From assembly GCF_000158815.1 (NCBI RefSeq), contig NZ_GG657738.1, forward strand, positions 6,274,576 through 6,338,575: a stretch of 64,000 bases of DNA, written 5' to 3'. The translations under genes and the position numbers were made by a program. Below are positions 19,101 through 27,352 of this stretch, piece after piece (the stretch's first letter is position 1; the number at the start of each line of letters is the position of its first letter). The notes below the pieces were generated by a model that did no database searches, had not been told where the DNA came from, and saw only the letters and a list, made by a program, of their open reading frames with translations. This DNA comes from Micromonospora sp. ATCC 39149 (GTDB lineage Bacteria > Actinomycetota > Actinomycetes > Mycobacteriales > Micromonosporaceae).

Positions 19101-22100
19101 CGCGTCGTCGCCGACGCACTCGGAGCGGCGCTGGGCGTCGAACGGGTCGGTGTGCACGACCGGTTCTTCGACGTCGGGGGCGATTCCATCCGCGCCATCC
19201 GCGCGATCGGGACCCTGCGCCGCGCGGGCCTGGACCTGTCGGTGCAGGACATCTTCACCCACCAGACCGCGGCGCAGCTGGCGACGCTCGCCGACCGGCC
19301 GGCGGCCGGTGCGGACGACCCGCTGGTCGGCCCGTTCGAACAACTGGATCTGGGCGACCGCGACCGGCTCCCGGACGGCCTGGTCGACGCCTACCCGATG
19401 GGCCAGGTGCAGGCCGGCATGGTGTACGAGATGCTGGTCGACAACTCGCACCCGGCGTACCAGAACGTCACCAGCTTCGACATTGCCGACGACGGCCCGT
19501 TCTCGCTGGCCGCGTTGCGCGAGGCCGGGCAACGGTTGGTCGACCGGCACGAGGTCCTGCGCACCACGTTCGACGTGTCCGGCTACTCCGAGCCCATGCA
19601 ACTCGTTCACGCCGACGTGCGGGTCGAGGTGGGCTTCGACGATCTGCGCGGGCTCCCGGAAACCGAGCAGCAGGACATCCTGGCGCGGTACCGGCACACG
19701 ATGCAGTCGACGATGCTGCCCATCGACCACGCCCCGCAACTGCGCTGGCACGTGCACCGCACCGGGGAGCGGACGTGGGTGCTGACCCACACGGAGTGCC
19801 ACGCCATCCTGGACGGCTGGAGCCACCACTCCCTCATCGGTGAGCTGCGGGACACCTACCGGGCGATCCGGGACTCGGACACCGATGCGCTGAAGCCTCC
19901 GCCCCCGGGGCGCTACGCCGATTTCGTCAGGTTGGAACGGCGATCGCTGTCGTCCGAGGCGGATGAGCGGTTCTGGCGGGGCCGCGTCGGCGACTACGAC
20001 CGGGTCAGGTTGCCCGCGGACACCGCCCCGGCCGGCCACGGCGCGGTTCCGGAGCTGCGGATGTCCTGGCGGCATCTCGAACCGGGGCTGCGTGAGCTGG
20101 CCGCGCGGACGCAGACCTCGCTCAAGGCCGTGCTGCACACCGCGCACCTCGCGATGCTCGGCGTCATCACCGGCCAGCGGCGGTTCTTCAGCGGTCTGGT
20201 CGTCAACGGCCGGCCCGAACTGCTGCGCGGCGACGAGGTCATGGGAATGTACCTCAACACGGTGCCGTTCGCGGTGGACCTGCGCACGCCCCGTTGGCGC
20301 GACCTCGTGCGCGCCGTTTTCGCCGAGGAGCTTGCCGTCTGGCCGCACCGGCGCTACCCGATCCCCGCGATGCAGCGCGCCTGGGGTGCCGGGACGCCGC
20401 TGATCAGCGGCATCTTCTCCTACCTCGACTTCCACGTGCTCGACGCGCAGCAGGACGTGTTCGGCACGGTCGTCGACGACAGCCCCAACGAGTTCACCCT
20501 GGTCACGTTGACCTTCCCGGGCGAGCTGCGACTGGAGTGCCGGGCCGGCTGGGCGACGCAGGAGCGGCTGGCCGCCATTGGGGAGACCTTCCTCGAACTG
20601 CTCACCGCGATGATCGTCGACGGCGGCGCGAATCCGGTGGACCTCGGCTCGACCCCGGCGCACCGGTTCACCGTGCCGCAGCAGGTTTGGCCCGCCCTGC
20701 CCGAGGTGTGCATCACCGACCTGTTCACGGCCCAGGCACACGCCCGCCCGGACGCGGTCGCACTGGAGCTCGGCGAGTCGCGCCTGACCTACGGCGAGCT
20801 CGACGCCCGGGCAAACCAACTGGCGTGGGAGCTTCGCGAGCACGGCGCCGGCCCCGAAACGCCCGTCGCGGTCTGCATGGACCGCGGGATCGACGCGGTG
20901 GTCGCGTTGCTCGGCATCCTCAAGGCCGGCGCCTGCTACCTGCCGCTCGACCCGAAGTATCCGGACGGCCGCATCGAGTACCTCCTCGACGACTCCGGCG
21001 CCCGGATCCTGGTGAGCGGGCCGAGCCACGCTCACCGTTTCGCGGCGCGTGCCGGGCTGACCACGCTGAGCCTGGACTCCGGCTGGTGGTCGACCAGCAG
21101 CCGGCCGACCACCGCGCCACAGGTGACACTGTCACCGGAGAACCTCGCCTACATCACGTACACGTCGGGATCCACCGGCCGTCCGAAGGGCGTGATGGTC
21201 CCGCACCGCGGCGTCGTACGGCTGGTGCACGGCCAGGAATACGCGCAGCTGGACGCCGACCAGGTCCTCCTGCAGGCCGGCACGCTCGCCTTCGACGCGT
21301 CGACTTTCGAGGTCTGGGGCGCGCTGTGCAACGGGGCACGGCTGGTCGTCTCCCCGGAAACGCCGACCGCAGCCGAGCTCGAAGAGATCCTGCGCCGGCA
21401 CGGGGTGACCGTGCTGTGCCTGCCCACCGGCCTCTTCAGCACCATCCTGGACGTTCGGCCGCAAGCGCTGGCCGGGGTGCGGGAGGTGGTGGTCGGTGGT
21501 GAGGTGCTGTCTCCGCTGCATGTGCGCAAGGCGATGGAGCACGGCGTGATGGTCAGCAACGGGTACGGCCCGACCGAAAGCACCACGTTCGCCACCGTCC
21601 ACCCGCGGATCCCGCTGCCTGCGGTCACTGATGCCATCCCGATCGGGAAGCCGATCAATCACACCTACGTGCGGGTCGTCGACGAGAACCTCGACCCGGT
21701 CCCGTTCGGCGTGCCGGGTGAGCTGCTGCTGGGTGGCCCGGGCGTCGCGCGCGGATACCAGAGCCGCCCCGACCTGACCGCCGAACGCTTCGTACCGGAC
21801 CCGTCCGGGGACTCACCAGGAAACCGGCTCTACCGCACCGGGGACATCGTCCGCCAGGACCCGGACGGCACCGTCCGATTCATCGGGCGGCGCGATCACC
21901 AGGTGAAGATCCGCGGACACCGCGTCGAGCTGGGCGAGGTGGAGGTCGCGATCGCCGAGCTGCCCACGGTACGGGCCGCCGCGGCGGCGGCGTACGAGGG
22001 CGTGGACGGGATCAAGCAGCTCGTCGGATACGTCGTTCTCGACGAGGACGGACCGGCCGACCCCGCCCGGCTCGGTGACCTGATGCGGAGCAGGGTGCCC

Positions 22101-23300
22101 GGCTTCCTGGTCCCGACGGCTTGGGTGCGCCTGGACCGGCTCCCGTTGAACAACAACGGGAAGCTCGACCGGGCCGCGCTGCCCCGGCCGGCGGCGGGAT
22201 CATCGGCACGGGAATACAGCGCGCCGCGCACGCCGGCGGAACTGGCCGTGGCCGAAGTCTGGACCGAGGTGTTCCACCTGCCCCGCGTCGGCCGTGACGA
22301 CGATTTCTTCGACCTCGGTGGGCACTCACTGCTGACGTTGCGGGCGATCGCGATGTTGCGGGACCGGCACGGCATCGAGACGACCGTTCGATCCTTCGTC
22401 GAGCACCGCACGCTCGCGGCGCTCGCCGAATCGATCGATCGCAAGCGGCTGCCGGCCACGGCGTTGCTCTGGCTGCGCCGTACCGGCGACAAGCCCCCAC
22501 TGGTCTGCGTGCATCCCGGCGGCGGCAGCGCGCACTGGTACCGGCGGCTGGCCGAACACCTCGACCCGGATCTGCCGGTGGTCGCCTTCGAATGGCCGGG
22601 CCGTGACCCGTCGACCGGCTCGGTCCCGTCCACGGAGGAGATGGCGGCCCGCTACGTCGCAGAGTTGCGCGAGGCCGTCCCGCACGGGCCGTACCGGATC
22701 TTCAGCTGGTGCGGCGGCAGCGGGGTGAGCACCGAGATGGCCAACCGGCTGACGGCCGATGGTGAGGAGGTCACCTTCATCCTGCTCGACCCGGGGCAGG
22801 ACGCCTGGCAGAAGGAGCACCTCTGGGACGAGTACACCCTGATCAAGCAGTGTGTGACAAACCTGGAGCGGCTCGACGCGGCGTCGCCGGACGAGGACAC
22901 GTCGGTGCTTCGGCAGGAGACTCTGGCGCTGCTCGAACACATCGTGGACGACATCGTCGGCAACGACGGGATCACGCTGCCCGAGCGCGGCGCGGGAACG
23001 ATGTGGCTGCCCGCCGCGCGGATGTGGGAGGAGGTCATGGAGATGGTGCTGTCCTACCGTGATCGCCCGTACGCCGGTCACCTGGATCTGATCGTCAGCG
23101 ACGAACTGGCGCTGGGCGCGCACGAGGTCGTCAGTTCCGGACAGAGCTTCAGCGACTACCTGCAGCGGTGGCGCGAACGGACCGCCGAGGTGGGGGTCCA
23201 TCGGATGAGGGGTGAACATTTCTCGGTCATGAAGGAATACGTGGCGGACCTCGCTCGCATCGTGACGGCGCTGATCGACAAGCCGGCCGGGCGACGGTGA
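16143..23300 (+). CDS. dimodular terminating NRPS: C3-A3-PCP3-C4-A4-PCP4-TE(Cys)
   Basis: 2385 aa from GTG 16143, which overlaps the previous stop. C3 has HHIAFDG near 171. A3 pocket reads D-V-W-H-I-S-L-V-D-K, the serine code. PCP3 has GGDSIRAI (Ser near 1015), the DS form seen before atypical downstream domains. C4 (about 1050-1500) belongs to the AYPMGQVQAGM type and has ECHAILDGW, so the first His of HHxxxDG is Cys (residue 1219) while the second His and Asp remain. A4 pocket reads D-A-F-C-V-G-G-T-F-K, Val/Ile-like but with Cys for the usual Trp. PCP4 Ser is near 2062. The thioesterase (about 2130-2385) has SWCGGSG, so its nucleophile is Cys 2190 rather than Ser, with a likely catalytic His in GEHFSVM (2359). 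Released product: linear or cyclic cannot be decided. Confidence 0.95.
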   Translation: MTETIDRAGLRAELLRRRLVGAAAAAPDGGMTRVPRETPLALSFAQRRLWILDQVRPGGTEYLASAGLRLFGPLEPDALRAALDGIVARHEVLRTRYVVLDGEPAQVIDPPQPATLHEVDLRGLDPAAQDERIAGWMTHDREPVDLATGPVLTGTLARLADEEHALVVTMHHIAFDGWSEQVLWRELDRLYTAALTGGPSPLAPLPVQYADFAAWQRGVMSGAKLDRQLDYWRQALAGATAVELPLDRPRPQVRDSACDLVPFAVPAPDARALHELARQAGATPFMVLITVYAIMLGRFARSNDITVGTPVACRDRAEVQDLIGLFLNTLVLRTDLSGDPSFLEVLRRVKETALGAYAHQELPFERLVDELAPVRDASRTPLFSTMFLWASGDSEVRRVGGLRAEELPVGESDAKFDLTLVVVDQPDGTLTGFLNYATALFDRDTVERFATHFAALIGNIARKPDAPISRLVESPPAERQLVVRKWNETEVAYPTGTLPELFARQVARTPDAVAVRFEGEDVSYAELDRRADRLARYLVDAGVGPESIVGVRRRRGIELVVALLGIQKAGGAYLPLDPDHPAERRDYMQADAGATIVLTDTEPVISDSGPAPTGAVVAGPDHPAYVIYTSGSTGRPKGVVVTHRAIVNRLRWMQDAYRLDASDRVLQKTPYSFDVSVWEFFWPLITGATLVIARPDGHRDPHYLAELIATEQVTTLHFVPSMLRVFLAESFGPLPSVRRMICSGEALPADLVAAVDERIGCELHNLYGPTEAAVDVTAVRCVPRTPVTIGRPIANTRTYIVDDALRPVPIGVPGELLLGGVQLARGYLDRPGLTAQRFVPDPFEESGGGRLYRTGDLARYLPDGRIDYLGRLDDQVKIRGHRVELGEIEAVAAEHPSVSAVAVTVHDGQLVGYLVARDTGADIDVSDVATFLRGRLPEAMIPSHWQLLPALPLTTSGKTDRRALPAPTPGRVWAAGAYVAPRTEAERVVADALGAALGVERVGVHDRFFDVGGDSIRAIRAIGTLRRAGLDLSVQDIFTHQTAAQLATLADRPAAGADDPLVGPFEQLDLGDRDRLPDGLVDAYPMGQVQAGMVYEMLVDNSHPAYQNVTSFDIADDGPFSLAALREAGQRLVDRHEVLRTTFDVSGYSEPMQLVHADVRVEVGFDDLRGLPETEQQDILARYRHTMQSTMLPIDHAPQLRWHVHRTGERTWVLTHTECHAILDGWSHHSLIGELRDTYRAIRDSDTDALKPPPPGRYADFVRLERRSLSSEADERFWRGRVGDYDRVRLPADTAPAGHGAVPELRMSWRHLEPGLRELAARTQTSLKAVLHTAHLAMLGVITGQRRFFSGLVVNGRPELLRGDEVMGMYLNTVPFAVDLRTPRWRDLVRAVFAEELAVWPHRRYPIPAMQRAWGAGTPLISGIFSYLDFHVLDAQQDVFGTVVDDSPNEFTLVTLTFPGELRLECRAGWATQERLAAIGETFLELLTAMIVDGGANPVDLGSTPAHRFTVPQQVWPALPEVCITDLFTAQAHARPDAVALELGESRLTYGELDARANQLAWELREHGAGPETPVAVCMDRGIDAVVALLGILKAGACYLPLDPKYPDGRIEYLLDDSGARILVSGPSHAHRFAARAGLTTLSLDSGWWSTSSRPTTAPQVTLSPENLAYITYTSGSTGRPKGVMVPHRGVVRLVHGQEYAQLDADQVLLQAGTLAFDASTFEVWGALCNGARLVVSPETPTAAELEEILRRHGVTVLCLPTGLFSTILDVRPQALAGVREVVVGGEVLSPLHVRKAMEHGVMVSNGYGPTESTTFATVHPRIPLPAVTDAIPIGKPINHTYVRVVDENLDPVPFGVPGELLLGGPGVARGYQSRPDLTAERFVPDPSGDSPGNRLYRTGDIVRQDPDGTVRFIGRRDHQVKIRGHRVELGEVEVAIAELPTVRAAAAAAYEGVDGIKQLVGYVVLDEDGPADPARLGDLMRSRVPGFLVPTAWVRLDRLPLNNNGKLDRAALPRPAAGSSAREYSAPRTPAELAVAEVWTEVFHLPRVGRDDDFFDLGGHSLLTLRAIAMLRDRHGIETTVRSFVEHRTLAALAESIDRKRLPATALLWLRRTGDKPPLVCVHPGGGSAHWYRRLAEHLDPDLPVVAFEWPGRDPSTGSVPSTEEMAARYVAELREAVPHGPYRIFSWCGGSGVSTEMANRLTADGEEVTFILLDPGQDAWQKEHLWDEYTLIKQCVTNLERLDAASPDEDTSVLRQETLALLEHIVDDIVGNDGITLPERGAGTMWLPAARMWEEVMEMVLSYRDRPYAGHLDLIVSDELALGAHEVVSSGQSFSDYLQRWRERTAEVGVHRMRGEHFSVMKEYVADLARIVTALIDKPAGRR

Positions 23301-24589
23301 ACGGGATGCGAACCGGGCAACCGCCCGGACCGGCCCCCGCCAGACGCGCACTCGCGGCAGTGTATGTCGCCGGCAGCGGCTCCGCTTTCGGGACCCAGAT
23401 GACGATGCTCGCGCTGCCGTGGCTGGTCCTGGAGAGCACCGACTCGGCCCCGCGGGCAGGTCTGGTCTTCGCCGTGTCGGTGTTGCCCATGGCTCTGCTC
23501 GGATTCGCGGGCGGAGAGGTGATTCAACGGTTCGGCGCACGCCGAACCATGGTGGTCGCCGACTTCGCGCAGGCCGCGGCCATCGCGGCGGTACCTGCGC
23601 TGGCCGCGGTGGGCCTGCTCAGCTTCCCCCTGCTCCTGACGATCGTCGCGGTGATCGGCGTGCTCGGGGTGCCCTATTTCGCCGCGCAACGCGACCTGGC
23701 CACCGAGCTCGCCGGCCCGGACCCGAAGGCGCTGATGCGGGCGAACAGCGTGCTGGAAGGGGGCTTCAACGTCGCCGCGCTCGCCGGCCCGGCCGTGGCG
23801 GGCGTGCTGATCGCGACGCTCGGTGCGGAGCGGGTGCTGTGGTTCGACGCCGCGACCTACGCGTTGTCCGGTCTGCTGCTGTGGTGGTTCGTCCCGCGCA
23901 CGTGGCGGACGGAACCGCCGCCGCCACCACAGCAGCAGGAGCAGCGCACCGCGGCCCATACGGGAGTCCTGGCCGGTGTACGCGCGGTGCGCGGGGACGA
24001 CTTCCTGCGACGGGTGATGGTCTCGACCATCAGCTTCGGCTTCCTTCTGCGGGTCCTGATGCTCGCGCTGCCGCTGCTGGCGTTCGACCGCTTCGGTGGC
24101 GATGCCAAGGTCGGTGGGCTGCTGCTCTCGGGCTTCGGTGCCGGCGCGATCGCCGGGGCGGCCGTCAGCTATCTGATCGGCAGCCGGATGTCCCCGGCGC
24201 TGGTCTTCGGCCTGGCCGCCTTCCAACTCGTTCTTCCATGGTGGGTGCTGCTGTTCAACGTGCCGGTGCCGGTCCTGGTCGCCGCGCTCGCGGTGTCCGG
24301 TGCGGCACTCCCGTTGTCCAACGCCCCGTTCTTCAGCATCCTGGCCACTCGGTTCGCGGCCGACATCCGCGCGAAGGTGATCCAGGCGGTCATGACCATC
24401 AGCAACATCGCCGGCCCGCTGGGCTTCCTCGTCGGCGGGATGGCGATCGGCCGCTTCGGCGTGACGACGACCCTGCTCGTCCTCGCGGCCCTGTCCACCC
24501 TCGCGGCGGTCAACCTTGTGGTGGCGCTGCGGCGTGTCAGTCCCGTGGCGCTGACCAGCGCGCAGTACGCGACGACAGCTGCTCGATAG
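23297..24589 (+). CDS. MFS transporter, probable product exporter
   Basis: 430 aa with about twelve hydrophobic segments in two halves separated by a Pro/Gln-rich cytoplasmic loop near residues 205-220 (PPPPPQQQEQ). Fits the MFS-3/enterobactin-exporter-like group (FGTQMTMLALPWLVL near the start, FNVAALAGPAVAGV in the middle). The GTG start overlaps the NRPS stop, so it is co-translated with the assembly line, and export of the peptide or self-resistance is the likely job. It is the last gene of the operon; a decayed luxR copy follows. Confidence 0.88.
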   Translation: MNGMRTGQPPGPAPARRALAAVYVAGSGSAFGTQMTMLALPWLVLESTDSAPRAGLVFAVSVLPMALLGFAGGEVIQRFGARRTMVVADFAQAAAIAAVPALAAVGLLSFPLLLTIVAVIGVLGVPYFAAQRDLATELAGPDPKALMRANSVLEGGFNVAALAGPAVAGVLIATLGAERVLWFDAATYALSGLLLWWFVPRTWRTEPPPPPQQQEQRTAAHTGVLAGVRAVRGDDFLRRVMVSTISFGFLLRVLMLALPLLAFDRFGGDAKVGGLLLSGFGAGAIAGAAVSYLIGSRMSPALVFGLAAFQLVLPWWVLLFNVPVPVLVAALAVSGAALPLSNAPFFSILATRFAADIRAKVIQAVMTISNIAGPLGFLVGGMAIGRFGVTTTLLVLAALSTLAAVNLVVALRRVSPVALTSAQYATTAAR

Positions 24590-24683
24590 CCCGCTCGGGC
24601 CCAGTGCCTGCGGCGGACAGTGTGGCAACAGTGCCCGGTTGGTTCCTTGCGGAACAGTTCGCCCAAGATTCAAGGAGGGTGTG

Positions 24684-25043
24684 ATGTCAGTCGACCTCTG
24701 CCCGGACATCACCGTGGTGACGACGCGGGAGGAAGCCGCGGTCACGGTCCTGGTAGCCGACTGCCTGGGCCAGGGGAGTTCGATTTGGTGTGGCCGTCGC
24801 GCCGGGGCGGACGGCCCACCCGCACCCGTGCTGGCCGCCGGCGAGGGCGACTGCACGGTCTCGCCGGACACGCTCGACCGGTCGCTCGCCGCGTCGGCCG
24901 TTCCCGTTGCCGTATCCGGTGATCGGGAGAAGACATGGAAACACTGACGGTGGTGCCCGTCATCTACGACACGATGGGCGCGGTTGCAGGTTCGCAACCG
25001 CGCCCATGCGGTGGCCTGTGGGGTGCAGGCCGGGCTGATCTGT
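24684..25043 (+). pseudogene. collapsed remnant of the luxR-luxR pair
   Basis: The first part (CPDITVVTTREEAAVTVLVAD) matches residues 28-48 of the LuxR regulator at 31818-32420. A later part (EGDCTVSPDTLDRSLAA) matches that protein's middle, after an internal deletion. The sequence then switches to DNA matching the last ~80 bp of the second LuxR gene (CATCTACGACACGATGG, then CAGGTTCGCAACCGCGCCCA and GTGGCCTG). The stop of the second gene is altered (TGTCG for TGA). It is thus a deletion-fused copy of both genes and cannot encode a working regulator. The sequence upstream (24605-24680) also matches the promoter of the intact pair. Confidence 0.85.
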
Positions 25044-25101
25044 CGTGTCGGATCGGCCTGGGCCACTGCTCGCCGCCGGCGAGCTCGAACGCCGGCGGCT
25101 G

Positions 25102-25124
25102 GCCGGTCAGCTGAACTGACCGGC
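25102..25124. terminator. hairpin between convergent operons
   Basis: GCCGGTCAG (25102-25110) and CTGACCGGC (25116-25124) form a perfect 9-bp stem with a 5-nt loop. It sits between the end of the + strand NRPS/MFS/luxR-remnant stretch and the 3' end of the - strand precursor operon, where a bidirectional terminator is expected. Confidence 0.65.
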
Positions 25125-25153
25125 ACCGCAACCTGTCGCCGTTGACGCCGTCG

Positions 25154-26086
25154 TCATGCCGGCGTCGACGGTGTTTCCGTCTCGATCGCCGCGACGGCCA
25201 GCAGCCGACCGGTGGTGGAGTCGCGGAGTTCCAGGTCGGCGATCTCGGAGAGCGGGTCGGCGACGTTCTGCCATCTGCGGGCGGTGATGGTGAAAAGCGA
25301 GCCCAGGTCGGCGTTGCCGAAGAAGCCCACCTTCTGATCGATCACCCGCCGCTGGAGGAACTGCCGCTCGCTGCGGCCGAGCCCGCGCCACAGACGCAAC
25401 AGCGCCGTGTCGAAGATCGAGAAGTACGAGGCGAAGTAGACCAGCCCGGCGCCGTTGATGTCCCGTACCGCGTCCAATGCGTATTCGAAGGACTGCTCGT
25501 CCCCGCCGACCGTGAATCCCGGCGGCCCCGGAGTGCAGAAGCTGCCCGCATGACGGGCGCGGCCGACGAGCGTACGCGGTGAGAACTGATTCGGAAGTCG
25601 CGGCAGGTCGGCGTAGTCGAAATCGTGGGGGACGGTTTCGGTGAGGACCCGGTTGCTGTGCGGATGGCCACGCGCGATCCACCGGTTGAGAGTCTCCGCG
25701 TACATGCACTCCGGGTTCGGCGTCTCGTAGACCTCCGCCGGGTCGAGGAACGCGGTGCCGAGGCCGGAGCCGGCGGGCGCGAGCCGATGCAACGTGAGAA
25801 CCGAGCCGCCGCCGAACTGGAAGACCCTCGACGTCACCTCGAGCTCGTCGCCGAAGGCCAGGCCGTGCGGATGAACGGCCTTCCCGCCACGCACCCGGTA
25901 GTAGTAGAACGAGAGGTAGGTCGGTTGGCCCTCCGCGGTACGGGCGGCGTGCACGTTGGTGCGGCAGGCTTCGGCCACCGATTCCCACGTCCAGTCCCCG
26001 ATCCGTCCGAAGATCAGTGAGCCACCGCTGCACATTCCCGGCGCGACGACCACCTTTCGGGAAAGGGCTGTGTTCTCTGGCGTCAT
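25154..26086 (-). CDS. LnmK-like double hot-dog acyltransferase/decarboxylase family protein
   Basis: 310 aa. The N-terminal half (APGMCSGGSLIFGRIGDWTW, then YLSFYYYRVRG and FGDELEVTSRVFQFG) resembles the LnmK hot-dog domain; a second hot-dog half follows. In leinamycin, LnmK takes (2R)-methylmalonyl-CoA, decarboxylates it and leaves propionyl on an ACP through a Tyr adduct; tyrosines are abundant at the equivalent region here. An ACP gene lies two genes upstream in the same operon, which fits transfer of an acyl group to that ACP. Start ATG 26086 overlaps the aminotransferase stop (ATGA); it is the last gene of the operon. Whether it decarboxylates, only transfers, or acts as a dehydratase is undetermined. 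Confidence 0.7.
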   Translation of the reverse strand: MTPENTALSRKVVVAPGMCSGGSLIFGRIGDWTWESVAEACRTNVHAARTAEGQPTYLSFYYYRVRGGKAVHPHGLAFGDELEVTSRVFQFGGGSVLTLHRLAPAGSGLGTAFLDPAEVYETPNPECMYAETLNRWIARGHPHSNRVLTETVPHDFDYADLPRLPNQFSPRTLVGRARHAGSFCTPGPPGFTVGGDEQSFEYALDAVRDINGAGLVYFASYFSIFDTALLRLWRGLGRSERQFLQRRVIDQKVGFFGNADLGSLFTITARRWQNVADPLSEIADLELRDSTTGRLLAVAAIETETPSTPA

Positions 26087-27132
26087 CTCACCGCTCCAGT
26101 CGTGAGTGATTCCGGTGCGTTGCGGACGCGCCACTGGTGTGCCGCCGCGAGGAACGCGTCGTTGTCCGAGGGCGAACCGATCGACACCCGGACGCCGTCA
26201 CCGTCGAAGACCCGCAGCTCGATGCCGGCCCGTGCACACCAACGGCCGAACGGTCCCGCGTTCTCGCCGAGCCCGAGCCACACGAAGTTGGCCTGGCTGG
26301 CGGGAACCGTGAAGCCGTCGGCCAGCAGGGCCGCCCGCACGCGGGTACGCTCGGCGATCGTCTCTCGGACACGCGTCAGGAGCACCTCCTCGAGGCCGAG
26401 GGCGGCGACTGCCGCGTGCTGGGCCGGCCCGCTCACCGCATAGGGCAGCGACATCTCGCGCAGCGACGCCACGATACGTGGGGCGCCGATGAGATAGCCG
26501 ACCCGAAGTCCTGCCAGGCCGTACGCCTTCGAGAACGTGCGCAGGACCACCAGGTTCGGATACGTGTCGCACAGCGCCATGCCGCCGGTCCCGACCGGCT
26601 CGTCGACGTACTCGAAATACGCCTCGTCGAGGGCCACCAGGCAGGTCGGCGGGACGCGATCGAGGAACGCGCGCAGCCGGTCCAGGCCGACCAGCGTACC
26701 CGTGGGGTTGTTGGGATTGCAGATGACGGCCAGCCGGGTGGTGGAGGTGATGCGATCGGCCATGGCGGTGAGGTCGTGCGCGTCGTCGGCCAGCGGCACC
26801 TGCTCCGAGTGGATCCCCAGATGGCCGGCGAGGACCGGGTAGTACTCGAAGGACCGCCAGGCGTAGACGGCCGTCGCACCCGGCCCGGCGAGCTGGAACA
26901 ACGCCTGGAGCAACGCACAGGACCCGGCGCCCACCGCCACCCGATCCGGCTCGACACCGTGCCGGTGAGCGAGCGCCAGGGTCAGGTCGGCACACGCCGG
27001 GTCGGGATAGCGGTTGACGTCCCGGCCGCTCGCCGCGACCGTGGCGACGATGTCCGGCAACGGGCTGTGCGATGACTCGTTGCGTGACAGGACCCGCGTG
27101 ACGGCATGGGGCGGTCCGGCGGGCTCACGCAC
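26083..27132 (-). CDS. HisC-like class I/II PLP aminotransferase
   Basis: 349 aa, the size of histidinol-phosphate aminotransferases. Landmarks: ICNPNNPTG near residue 140, LDEAYFEYVDE near 180, Schiff-base Lys in TFSKAYGLAGLRVGY near 210 and an R-containing VRVSIGS near the C-terminus. There are no his genes nearby. It overlaps the ACP gene upstream and the LnmK-like gene downstream, and follows aldolase and dehydrogenase genes, so it most likely aminates the 2-oxo acid made by the operon. In nikkomycin NikT an ACP domain and such an aminotransferase are fused in one protein; here the same two parts are adjacent genes. GTG 27132 was chosen because it overlaps the ACP stop. Confidence 0.85.
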   Translation of the reverse strand: MREPAGPPHAVTRVLSRNESSHSPLPDIVATVAASGRDVNRYPDPACADLTLALAHRHGVEPDRVAVGAGSCALLQALFQLAGPGATAVYAWRSFEYYPVLAGHLGIHSEQVPLADDAHDLTAMADRITSTTRLAVICNPNNPTGTLVGLDRLRAFLDRVPPTCLVALDEAYFEYVDEPVGTGGMALCDTYPNLVVLRTFSKAYGLAGLRVGYLIGAPRIVASLREMSLPYAVSGPAQHAAVAALGLEEVLLTRVRETIAERTRVRAALLADGFTVPASQANFVWLGLGENAGPFGRWCARAGIELRVFDGDGVRVSIGSPSDNDAFLAAAHQWRVRNAPESLTTGAVR

Positions 27133-27352
27133 GACAGCGCTCCGCGACCAGATCGGCGATGTCGCCGACCGTCGCGAGTTCCAGCAGTTCGTAGTCGGAG
27201 ATCTCGATGTCCAGCCGCTTGCTGAGCAGGGCCGACAGCTCGACCACGGCGAGGGAGTCGAGGCCCACCTCGGCGCGATCGGCCGTGGCGACGACGTCCT
27301 CGGTCCGCATCTGCAGATCCTCGACCAGGATGGTCTTGAGTTGGTCAAACAT
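27125..27352 (-). CDS. discrete acyl carrier protein
   Basis: 75 aa. Helical ACP with the phosphopantetheine serine in EVGLDSLAVVEL near residue 33, and an acidic surface (EDLQMRTEDVV, ISDYELLELATVGD). The GLDSL motif is ACP-like rather than the GGHS of peptidyl carriers. Its ATG lies inside the last codons of the aldolase gene and its end overlaps the aminotransferase start. It probably holds the intermediate of the precursor operon during transamination or acyl transfer by the LnmK-like enzyme. Confidence 0.92.
   Translation of the reverse strand: MFDQLKTILVEDLQMRTEDVVATADRAEVGLDSLAVVELSALLSKRLDIEISDYELLELATVGDIADLVAERCRA

Noticed and set aside
15822..21035. Very long - strand open frame (1737 codons) opposite the NRPS genes
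   Set aside because: It is the antisense shadow of GC-rich NRPS coding sequence; its translation is repetitive Arg/Gly/His/Val-rich with no domain, while the + strand shows intact NRPS motifs.
24684..24947. A separate small functional regulator gene of 87 codons
   Set aside because: It lacks any HTH; it is the front part of a deletion-fused luxR copy.
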